Source: a virus
DNA: 29,342 nucleotides
Direction: 5' to 3' (one strand)
IMG/VR virus record: IMGVR_UViG_3300029286_000190
Span: 1-29,342 of that record
Within the stretch, counting starts at the first letter, position 1; every line of letters starts with the position of its first letter. Under the pieces are notes generated by a model that saw nothing but the letters and a program-made list of their open reading frames with translations, searched no databases and had not been told where the DNA came from. Made by a program: the position numbers and the translations under genes. Positions 23,760-29,145 of this stretch are shown piece by piece.

Positions 23760-24326
23760 ATGAAAATATACAGAGCAATCAAGACAGACTACCAGACGCA
23801 AGGGTTTGAAGCCCATCCTTCTATGGTAGAGTTTTATAAAAAGTACGGTATGACGAATCACGGAGGGATGGACTGGGCCGCTAAGACAGGGGAAGGAGTT
23901 TATTGGGACTGCGATCTGCCGGGGATAGTGGATTATTGCGAAACTGATAGTTCGGGAGGATTAGGGGTAAATGTGATAACAGAATCAGAAGGTCGTGTTT
24001 ATAAGCACCGTTTTTGGCATTTAAAGGGCTTTGTGGCTTGCGCCGGTGATAAAGTTGTTCCTGGTACCTTGCTTGGCTGGGCGGACAATACAGGGGCTTC
24101 TACGGGGACGCATTTACACCGAGATTGCAAGGAAATGACCAAAGACCAATGGGGAAATTACCATACAAAATATCCGGATAACGGGACATACGGAACAATG
24201 GATTTTAAAGACATTTTTGAAAATAAATTTGTGCTTGATACGCCGGAAGGGAAAAAGAACAATGACGGGCTTATCCGTAAAATACTTTTAATGATTATCG
24301 AAAGGTTTTTAAAAGGTCGAAAATAA
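23760..24326 (+). CDS. M23 family metallopeptidase (endolysin or virion peptidoglycan hydrolase)
   Basis: A 188-aa protein with the M23/LytM zinc site: H34-x3-D38 in NHGGMDWAA, H87 in the YKHRFWHLKG strand and H118-x-H120 in STGTHLHRD. M23 enzymes cleave peptide cross-bridges in bacterial peptidoglycan. There is no signal peptide, so export would need the holin-like protein downstream. The C-terminal 20 residues (NDGLIRKILLMIIERFLKGR) form a basic amphipathic helix likely to bind membrane. Between a membrane coiled coil and a holin-like gene, this is the lysis enzyme. A 143-base structured leader precedes it, which is unusual in this compact genome. Confidence 0.85.
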   Translation: MKIYRAIKTDYQTQGFEAHPSMVEFYKKYGMTNHGGMDWAAKTGEGVYWDCDLPGIVDYCETDSSGGLGVNVITESEGRVYKHRFWHLKGFVACAGDKVVPGTLLGWADNTGASTGTHLHRDCKEMTKDQWGNYHTKYPDNGTYGTMDFKDIFENKFVLDTPEGKKNNDGLIRKILLMIIERFLKGRK

Positions 24327-24349
24327 TTTGAGTTAAAAGTTTTTAAATT

Positions 24350-24592
24350 ATGGATATTATAAACATTGCGATATTAGGCACGGCTGCTTCCTTTTTAATG
24401 GAAGTGATACAAAACAAGTGGGGGACAGGGACGATCTTGTCCAAAGCAATAATAACCGCCCTCTCGCTGGTTATAGGAACATTCTATTTTTTTGCTTCCC
24501 AAACCGACTGGTGGGTTAGCTTTTTAGGGGTGCTGGCGACCGCTTCGACAGTGTATGCTTTCTTCTTTAAGAAAGAACCTGTGCAAAACTAA
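24350..24592 (+). CDS. Holin-like small membrane protein
   Basis: An 80-aa protein with three predicted membrane spans: about 3-20 (IINIAILGTAASFLMEVI), 29-50 (ILSKAIITALSLVIGTFYFF) and 54-73 (WWVSFLGVLATASTVYAFFF), ending with a short charged tail. Length, topology and position right after the M23 peptidase suit a holin that lets the lysin reach the wall. It is the last gene of the late block; an intrinsic terminator starts 20 bases after its stop. The start ATG has only A/T-rich sequence before it. Confidence 0.65.
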   Translation: MDIINIAILGTAASFLMEVIQNKWGTGTILSKAIITALSLVIGTFYFFASQTDWWVSFLGVLATASTVYAFFFKKEPVQN

Positions 24593-24611
24593 TTAGAAAT
24601 TTCTGCTTGAC

Positions 24612-24640
24612 AAAGGCCCGCTATAATTGGCGGGCCTTTT
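24612..24640 (+). terminator. Intrinsic terminator after the late operon
   Basis: AAAGGCCCGC (24612-24621) pairs over 10 bp with GCGGGCCTTT (24630-24639), loop TATAATTG, running into TTTT and TTTGCTT. The A-run on the 5' side makes it potentially bidirectional. It lies 20 bases after the holin-like stop. TTGACA (24607-24612) and TATAAT (24622-24627) also occur here but only 9 bases apart, so not as one promoter. Confidence 0.8.
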
Positions 24641-24661
24641 GCTTGTGGACAGACTAAGTTA

Positions 24662-24689
24662 TTGACAAGGTTATGGATAAGAATATAAT
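24662..24689 (+). promoter_or_regulatory. Consensus sigma-70 promoter, near-leaderless
   Basis: TTGACA (24662-24667) and TATAAT (24684-24689) with a 16-base spacer; both hexamers are perfect. The expected transcription start, about 7 bases after the -10, falls on or next to the ATG at 24696, so the HNH transcript would be leaderless or nearly so. It directly follows the late terminator and is placed to drive the recombination/replication genes to the right. Confidence 0.75.
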
Positions 24690-24695
24690 AAAGCT

Positions 24696-25058
24696 ATGCC
24701 GAATGCAGATCAATTCAAAAACAGGGAAGAATACAATAAATATTTCCGAAAATACAGAGAAAGAAACAGGGAAAAGATGAGGGATTATAACAGAGAATAT
24801 AATCGTAAATATCGCAAAGAACACGGATACTGGAACGAAATAAATTGGAAGAAAAAAAATATAGTCAAGGTGAATGTTAATAGAATTTTGCAAAATGCCA
24901 TTAAAAGCGGAAAAATAAAGAGAAAACCTTGCGTATTTTGCGGAAAAGAAAAAACAGTTGCTCATCACATAGATTACAGAAAACCATTGAAAGTAATTTT
25001 TCTCTGCCACGCCTGCCATTATAAAATCCACCACAAGCGAAAAAAAGGCACTTCCTAG
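24696..25058 (+). CDS. HNH endonuclease, small type
   Basis: A 120-aa basic protein. The N-terminal 45 residues are a repeated Arg/Tyr/Asn-rich helix (YFRKYRERNREKMRDYNREYNRKYRKEH), probably DNA-binding. The HNH part has C79-x2-C82, HHID (90-93) and C104-x2-C107-H108. It differs from the NUMOD3-type enzymes at 6450 and 14244, so it was acquired separately. It may be a homing endonuclease or have a role in packaging or replication, but no terminase is nearby. It is the first gene after the strong promoter, so it may be expressed early. Confidence 0.85.
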   Translation: MPNADQFKNREEYNKYFRKYRERNREKMRDYNREYNRKYRKEHGYWNEINWKKKNIVKVNVNRILQNAIKSGKIKRKPCVFCGKEKTVAHHIDYRKPLKVIFLCHACHYKIHHKRKKGTS

Positions 25059-25108
25059 GCGTTCTACCCAGCAAAAGGTAATAATTACCGTTTCAAAATA
25101 TAAACGCC
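25058..25108 (+). promoter_or_regulatory. Weak stem-loop candidate after HNH gene
   Basis: GGCGTT (25058-25063) can pair with AACGCC (25103-25108), enclosing hairpin GGTAA-TAA-TTACC (25077-25089). A competing hairpin GCCC/GGGC (25106-25118) shares bases. The rest of the gap up to 25160 is A-rich and I see nothing further in it. Confidence 0.25.
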
Positions 25109-25160
25109 CCACAAGGGCAATAAAGGCCGAATAATAACAAATCGTAAAATTAACAAAACA

Positions 25161-25301
25161 ATGTTCATCACACGCAGACAAGTAGAGGAAGAATTGAGGA
25201 GCGTAAAAGCGCAGAGAAACATTTTATTCATCTGCACGGTCCTCTTAATAATCAGCGTTCTAACTCTTGGCCAAGGAATAGAAAAACTGGCCGGGTTCTA
25301 A
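25161..25301 (+). CDS. Small single-span membrane protein
   Basis: A 46-aa frame starting ATG at 25161 and ending TAA at 25299-25301, just before the next gene (start 25305). It has a charged N-terminal helix (MFITRRQVEEELRSVKAQRN) and one transmembrane segment (ILFICTVLLIISVLTLG, about 21-37). The reading frame fits the packed + strand arrangement and the gap would otherwise be empty. Function unknown; small membrane proteins in early phage regions often act in superinfection exclusion or host takeover, but nothing here shows it. Confidence 0.5.
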   Translation: MFITRRQVEEELRSVKAQRNILFICTVLLIISVLTLGQGIEKLAGF

Positions 25302-25304
25302 AAA

Positions 25305-25505
25305 ATGAAAATCTACCGAGTATCAATCACCGGCGACAAGTATCCTACCGAATACACCGTCCAAGCCTCCGGGTGGGGAACGGCAGCGAACAGGGCGATC
25401 AAGGAATGGAAGAAAAGATTTAAGGGAAGCAAGACGGACAAATTGGTAGTTAAACTTTTCAAAGGTGGAGAATTATTAGTCGATAACAACAAAGAAAATG
25501 ACTAA
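25305..25505 (+). CDS. Small hypothetical protein
   Basis: A 66-aa, basic, probably beta-alpha-beta protein (MKIYRVSITGDKYPTEYTVQ, then a helix WGTAANRAIKEWKKRFKG, then strand KLVVKLFKGGELLV). The layout resembles small double-stranded RNA- or nucleic acid-binding folds, but no diagnostic motif is present. It starts three bases after the previous stop and overlaps the next small gene by 8 bases. I do not recognise the family. Confidence 0.55.
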   Translation: MKIYRVSITGDKYPTEYTVQASGWGTAANRAIKEWKKRFKGSKTDKLVVKLFKGGELLVDNNKEND

Positions 25506-25659
25506 AAAAGAATTTGTCGAAATGTTCGGCGAAGACCCGGAGGACATTCTTGGACCAGACTGGAAAAATCTGGCTGACGAATATGCCGAGGAAGCTGAAC
25601 AAGGAGAGCAAGCCAAAGAGCAAGCGTTGGAAGAAGCTCAGAGGCCAAGAATAATTTAA
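25498..25659 (+). CDS. Very small acidic protein
   Basis: A 53-aa frame starting ATG at 25498 inside the end of the preceding gene (8-base overlap) and ending TAA at 25657-25659. The protein is strongly acidic (KEFVEMFGEDPEDILGPDW, then an Ala/Glu/Gln-rich helix AEEAEQGEQAKEQALEEAQ). Tight overlap, regular codon use and absence of any other frame here support it as a gene. Small acidic phage proteins can be DNA mimics or protein inhibitors, but that is speculation. Function unknown. Confidence 0.5.
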   Translation: MTKKEFVEMFGEDPEDILGPDWKNLADEYAEEAEQGEQAKEQALEEAQRPRII

Positions 25660-25667
25660 TGGTGATC

Positions 25668-25741
25668 TTTCAATGGGTGCGGTATTGACGGACGGGGGAG
25701 CTGATCAGCATTTCCGATCCTAAGATACTGCGCCATTGAAA
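25668..25741 (+). promoter_or_regulatory. Long imperfect stem before the ERF gene
   Basis: TTTCAATGG (25668-25676) pairs with CCATTGAAA (25733-25741), then after a small internal loop GCGGTAT (25679-25685) pairs with ATACTGC (25725-25731; one G-U). The enclosed 39 bases hold CGGA/TCCG and the palindrome GCTGATCAGC (25700-25709). The base of the stem lies 12 bases before the ATG at 25754. No T-tract. A regulatory RNA or a DNA cruciform/protein site are both possible. Confidence 0.5.
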
Positions 25742-25753
25742 CCTAATAAAAAA

Positions 25754-26530
25754 ATGACAGGGAAAAAATATCCAGTTTCGAAGGTTGAACCTTCAAAAGA
25801 AATAATCAAAACGGATCAGAGCGAAACAGCAAATTTCATATCCCAAGCAATCGCAAACAATTTGCCGGTGGAGACAATGGAAAAACTGTTTTCACTTCAC
25901 GAGAAAGTAAAAGCGGAAAAAGCCAGAGAAGCGTATGTTATGGCCTTAGCTATTTTTCAAGGCCAATGCCCGGTAGTCCAGAAGTTGAAAAAAGTAATGA
26001 ACAAAGACGGCCGGACAGTCCGTTATCAATACGCCCCACTCGATTCGATTGTTGAACAGGTGAAGGGATTATTGGCAAATAACGGATTATCTTACAGGTG
26101 GGAAGTAGAAAACAAACCAGGGATCATCAAAGCAACAGTAATTATAACTCATAAGCTGGGCCATTCGGAATTAAGCTCATTTGAGATCCCGATTGACACT
26201 GAGGGCTATATGACCGCGCCGCAGAAAGTCGCTTCGGCCCTGACCTTTGCCAAGAGATACACCTTTTGCAACGCCTTGGGGATCTCAACCGGCGATGAGG
26301 ACACCGACGCAACCGATGTGAATAAGGAGCCGACTGCAAAATCTCCTAAGGCAAAGATCGTGCTGGCTTTAAGAACCTTGGGACACGAACCGAAAGGAAC
26401 TGAAGAATACGCGGCAATTATTCTCAAGATGACACAGTTGCCGCTCGAGAACAAAAACCTGCCGGGGATAGTCGCCCGGCTGGAAACCTTAGTCGATGAG
26501 AAACAGCAATATGAAAACTCTAACATTTGA
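25754..26530 (+). CDS. erf: ERF family single-strand DNA annealing protein
   Basis: A 258-aa protein from the ATG at 25754; a TTG at 25736 would add six residues but overlaps the stem upstream, so the ATG is preferred. The ERF domain covers about 40-190: FSLHEKVKAEKAREAYVMALAIFQGQCP, YQYAPLDSIVEQVKGLLANNGLSY, KLGHSELSSFEIPI and the QKVASALTFAKRYTFCNALGIS-type core, with a GDEDTDA segment after it. ERF proteins anneal complementary single strands in phage recombination and end-joining. It is paired with the YqaJ-type exonuclease that overlaps its 3' end, the standard SynExo two-gene recombination unit. The C-terminal helical part is less conserved. Confidence 0.88.
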   Translation: MTGKKYPVSKVEPSKEIIKTDQSETANFISQAIANNLPVETMEKLFSLHEKVKAEKAREAYVMALAIFQGQCPVVQKLKKVMNKDGRTVRYQYAPLDSIVEQVKGLLANNGLSYRWEVENKPGIIKATVIITHKLGHSELSSFEIPIDTEGYMTAPQKVASALTFAKRYTFCNALGISTGDEDTDATDVNKEPTAKSPKAKIVLALRTLGHEPKGTEEYAAIILKMTQLPLENKNLPGIVARLETLVDEKQQYENSNI

Positions 26531-27107
26531 AACAGAGCAGGAATGGCTGGACGCAAGGCGCGGCAAGATCACCGGCACAAGGCTGAAAGACCTTATCTCC
26601 CGTAACGGAGCCAAGAAGATCGGCTATTACGAGATCATTGCCGAGAAGATAGCGATACCGGCCAGCGATGAGAATGTGATGGACCGAGGCCATAGGCTTG
26701 AAACTGACGCTCTCGAAAGGTTCGCCAAAGAAACAGGTAAGAAAGTTGATGGCTCATTGCTGATGTGGACCAGAGATGATGACGACAATATTGCTATCTC
26801 TCCCGATGGCGTTATAGGCAAGACGGAAGCGGTGGAATGTAAATGCCTTTCATCGGCCCGGCACATCGAAGCCTTGCTGACCAAAGAGGTTCCTTCCGAA
26901 TACGAATATCAGGTTATCCAGTATTTCATTGTCAACGATAAGCTGAAAACCCTGTATTTCGTCTTTTACGACCCGCGAATGCCAAAAGACTTTTTCTACC
27001 TGACGGTCAATCGAAAAGATGTTCAGAGCAAAGTGGAAGAATACTTGGAGCTGGAAAAGAAAGTGCTTGCGGAGATCGAGGAGATCGAAAAGCAATTGAC
27101 ATTTTAA
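26511..27107 (+). CDS. YqaJ-type (lambda exonuclease-like) recombinase nuclease
   Basis: A 198-aa protein. Catalytic features of the PD-(D/E)XK YqaJ fold are visible: EWLDARRGKITGTRL (11-25), RGHRLETDAL (59-68, E64), SPDG (97-100, D99), AVECK (107-111, E109-x-K111) and YQVIQY (133-138). The enzyme digests one strand from double-strand ends and loads the ERF annealing protein on the exposed strand. It overlaps the ERF gene end by 20 bases; an alternative ATG at 26496 would add five residues. Size is typical. A GC-rich hairpin follows the stop. Confidence 0.88.
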   Translation: MKTLTFETEQEWLDARRGKITGTRLKDLISRNGAKKIGYYEIIAEKIAIPASDENVMDRGHRLETDALERFAKETGKKVDGSLLMWTRDDDDNIAISPDGVIGKTEAVECKCLSSARHIEALLTKEVPSEYEYQVIQYFIVNDKLKTLYFVFYDPRMPKDFFYLTVNRKDVQSKVEEYLELEKKVLAEIEEIEKQLTF

Positions 27108-27113
27108 CAATCA

Positions 27114-27144
27114 CTCGGGCCGCTGACTTGTGCGGCGGCCCGGG
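27114..27144 (+). promoter_or_regulatory. GC-rich hairpin between exonuclease and replication initiator
   Basis: CGGGCCGC (27116-27123) pairs with GCGGCCCG (27135-27142), extended by two pairs (27114-27115/27143-27144, one G-U), loop of 11 bases. It follows the exonuclease stop by six bases but no T-tract follows (GATAACC), so it is not a canonical terminator; it may be an RNA 3'-end protector or processing site. Confidence 0.45.
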
Positions 27145-27172
27145 ATAACCAAAAGTTTAATAGGCAAAACTG

Positions 27173-27973
27173 ATGGAAACCGAAAACATTTCAATAACGA
27201 ATGATAGCGGAGATCACAAGTATTTTACTTTAATCCCTAATTTCATTCTCAATCATTCAACGGCAATCGCTCAAGCATTATATCTCCAACTAAAAAGACT
27301 GGCCGGGGATAATGGGACGGCTTATCCGGGAAACCAATACTTAATGGACAAACTGGGAATAAGCAGGAACACACTTAAAAAAGAATTTGGATATTTGTTG
27401 GAAAAAAGATGGATAAAATTTGTAGGCGAAAAAGAAATCCAGACAGACGGCGGAAAGCAAAAAGTTAAGGCTTATAAGATCGTTGATCTTTGGCAATTAA
27501 ATAACGAATTTTACCAAACCAAAGGGGGGTCAAAAAAAGACATACCTTTGCAAAGGGGGGTCAAAATAGACGACAAAGGGGGGTCAACAAGGGGGGTCAA
27601 AATAGACGACAAAGAAGAACCACTTAAACAAGAACCACTCTTAGAAGAAGAGGACGCAACTGCGGTTGCTACACCTCAAACAATCGCTAAAGATTTTTTT
27701 AAAGGAGTAAGCGATCTTATCGAAGGTAAAAGTTCACCGGCCCTGCAAGAACAACTAAACAAGATCGCCGATGACAGATTGGTTCCGAAAGAGATCCTCT
27801 GGGCCGAGATAAAGAAATTCCATTACTTTTGGACAGAGCTGAACGGAACAGGAAAAAAGCAACGCTGGCAAATGGAAAAGACTTTTGAGGTAAACCGCCG
27901 CTTGATTACTTGGTTCAGCAGGTGCAAAGACTTCAAGAACAAAAAAGACAGACCTAATTGCGTAAGCGTATGA
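27173..27973 (+). CDS. Replication initiator with winged-helix domain and internal origin
   Basis: A 266-aa protein. Residues 18-108 form a winged-helix/HTH_36-like domain (FTLIPNFILNHSTAIAQALYL, GTAYPGNQYLMDKLGISRNTLKKEFGYLLEKRWI). A linker (about 115-160) has KGGS and RGVKIDD repeats, followed by a helical C-terminal part (IAKDFFKGVSDLIEGK, KIADDRLVPKEILWAEIKKFHYFW) of the kind that contacts the host or phage helicase in DnaD/O-like initiators. The linker DNA carries four G6TCAA repeats, reminiscent of lambda, where the O gene contains its own origin. It ends in an ATGA overlap with the next gene. No helicase gene is visible in the window, so one may lie to the right or come from the host. 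Confidence 0.78.
   Translation: METENISITNDSGDHKYFTLIPNFILNHSTAIAQALYLQLKRLAGDNGTAYPGNQYLMDKLGISRNTLKKEFGYLLEKRWIKFVGEKEIQTDGGKQKVKAYKIVDLWQLNNEFYQTKGGSKKDIPLQRGVKIDDKGGSTRGVKIDDKEEPLKQEPLLEEEDATAVATPQTIAKDFFKGVSDLIEGKSSPALQEQLNKIADDRLVPKEILWAEIKKFHYFWTELNGTGKKQRWQMEKTFEVNRRLITWFSRCKDFKNKKDRPNCVSV
27521..27614 (+). repeat. Four-copy iteron array, candidate replication origin
   Basis: The motif AAGGGGGGTCAA or close to it occurs four times; the G6 runs begin at 27524, 27555, 27578 and 27591. Copies 2 and 4 are identical over 26 bases (from AAGGGGGGTCAAAATAGA on). Copies 1 and 3 are read in one frame (GGG GGG TCA, Gly-Gly-Ser), copies 2 and 4 in another (AGG GGG GTC, Arg-Gly-Val). The DNA is therefore conserved across frames, as expected for protein-binding iterons at an origin inside the initiator gene. 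Confidence 0.65.
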
Positions 27974-28266
27974 GCGAGATAGAACTTTACGAGATCAAGA
28001 CCTTCGGCGACAAAGACGAGCCAAGCTACATAGTCAATCAGATCACAGGCCAAAAAATATCGCTGTTGCTTAGAAGCCATAACTGCCCAAAATTCATCTT
28101 CATCAAAGAATACAAAGCAACGCTCAATGTCAATCAAATCGTCCATTGCCAGCCCTACCGGAAACAAAGGGATTGCGAAAAAAGGGAAATGACACTGGAA
28201 GAATCAAAAATAAATAACTTATTTTTAGAAAACAACAATGGAAGAATCAACCCTCCAAGAGAATAA
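27970..28266 (+). CDS. Hypothetical protein after replication initiator
   Basis: A 98-aa protein starting at the ATG in an ATGA overlap with the initiator stop (27970-27973); a TTG twelve bases earlier would be less likely. It is beta-rich at the start (IELYEIKTFGDKDEPSYIVNQITGQ) with two cysteines (CPKF, QIVHCQPYR, RDCEK) and a charged C-terminus. No family recognised. Overlaps at both ends indicate translational coupling within the replication operon. Confidence 0.5.
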   Translation: MSEIELYEIKTFGDKDEPSYIVNQITGQKISLLLRSHNCPKFIFIKEYKATLNVNQIVHCQPYRKQRDCEKREMTLEESKINNLFLENNNGRINPPRE

Positions 28267-28612
28267 ATCGTTTATCCAGGGATTAGAGGACGCAAAAAAA
28301 GGCTTTGCTATCCCTTCCGAAAAAATAATCTGGGCGGAGAAAAACTTTTTGAAAGACGAGTGGAACAACTTTTACAAATTCAATTCCAGTTATTGCAAAA
28401 TCGAAGATGTGCAGATGGGTAACACGATAGTAAAAGTTTTGGCCGGATTCTGTATGCGCCTCAAAGATTTTGAAGAAGAAAACAAAAATTTCAATTCCGG
28501 TCTTTACGAAATGAGCGATGAACACAAAAGAATAGTCGACAATTATCGCAGAGCCAATCATATTTATCCGACCCCTTTTCAAGACCTATGCAAACCCAAC
28601 TTCAACGCATAA
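28238..28612 (+). CDS. Hypothetical protein, helical
   Basis: A 124-aa protein that overlaps the previous gene by 29 bases and the next by 25. It is largely helical and charged (FIQGLEDAKKGFAIPSEKIIWAEKNFLKDEWNNFY, then VLAGFCMRLKDFEEENKNF). I found no enzyme motif, and no CxxC or HxH site. The heavy overlap with both neighbours supports a real gene in an operon rather than a chance frame. Function unknown; context suggests an accessory replication or early gene. Confidence 0.5.
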   Translation: MEESTLQENKSFIQGLEDAKKGFAIPSEKIIWAEKNFLKDEWNNFYKFNSSYCKIEDVQMGNTIVKVLAGFCMRLKDFEEENKNFNSGLYEMSDEHKRIVDNYRRANHIYPTPFQDLCKPNFNA

Positions 28613-28800
28613 CCGCCATTCTAACCGCCGAAGGAAAAATCGATAATTACCGCTCAATCCGCCAGAAAATATCAATCCGTCTTGGAGCGAGAATTAGCGA
28701 CCTCAAGGACCAAGACTGGAAGTTCAAAGGCTATTACGAAAAACCGTCCAGCAAGAATTATGTTTATGAGGTAATTAAAAAACCTAATTTAAAAAAATGA
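28588..28800 (+). CDS. Small winged-helix DNA-binding protein
   Basis: A 70-aa protein with the layout of the small HTH_39-like family: helix (TQLQRITAILTAEGKI), second helix (NYRSIRQKISIRLGARISDLKDQ) with the conserved 'RLGARI-DL' recognition region, then a beta wing (WKFKGYYEKPSSKNYVYEVIKK). Proteins of this type are common in phage early regions and are thought to bind DNA, but targets are not known. It overlaps the preceding gene by 25 bases, and the next gene begins within its stop codon context (ATGA at 28797). Confidence 0.68.
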   Translation: MQTQLQRITAILTAEGKIDNYRSIRQKISIRLGARISDLKDQDWKFKGYYEKPSSKNYVYEVIKKPNLKK

Positions 28801-29129
28801 ACACACTAAAATCATATAGGCACGGCGATCTGGCCTTAAAGGGGATAAACAACCTTCCCGAAGGTCTTAAAGCCTCAAAGTCAAAAGTAATAATGCAGGG
28901 AAGCGGAGGACACGACCATAGCTTCAACAACGGAACATTGTATTTAAAAAAGGAAAATGATTTTGTCATCGGATACTTAGAGGCCAAAGACACAAAACTT
29001 TTCCATCTTGAACACGGAAAAAAGGTCGAAGGAAAAACCTTGAAGGAGGCCAAAATCAAAGACGGTTATTACCAACTTTTAAAACAGAACGAGGCAAGAA
29101 ACGGTGAATTAAGACCCGTTGTTGATTAA
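28797..29129 (+). CDS. Protein of the GHxH/HxEH family, function unknown
   Basis: A 110-aa protein. Its pattern matches a widespread uncharacterised family: a start resembling 'YRHGDLALKGINNLPEG', then GHDH (38-41), a LYLKK beta strand, FHLEH (69-73), a DGYYQLLKQNEA strand/helix and a final LRPVVD. Homologues I recall read 'GEATGHAH', 'LRHEEH', 'G.YRV..QREY.P...R.V.D' at the same places. The conserved histidines and glutamate suggest a metal-binding cupin-like fold, but no activity is established. The start overlaps the upstream stop in ATGA. In other genomes I recall such genes beside leucine-rich-repeat-like genes, as here. Confidence 0.6.
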   Translation: MNTLKSYRHGDLALKGINNLPEGLKASKSKVIMQGSGGHDHSFNNGTLYLKKENDFVIGYLEAKDTKLFHLEHGKKVEGKTLKEAKIKDGYYQLLKQNEARNGELRPVVD

Positions 29130-29145
29130 AAATTAATTTAAACCT

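Noticed and set aside
24607-24627. Promoter TTGACA...TATAAT overlapping the terminator
   Set aside because: The spacer is 9 bases, far too short for sigma-70; the -10 lies in the terminator loop.
25659-25688. Nine-codon leader peptide starting at 25659
   Set aside because: It is very short, has no codon run suggesting attenuation, and no terminator follows.
25736-25753. TTG start for the ERF protein
   Set aside because: A good ATG lies 18 bases downstream, the extra residues are unlike the family, and the TTG lies in the upstream stem.
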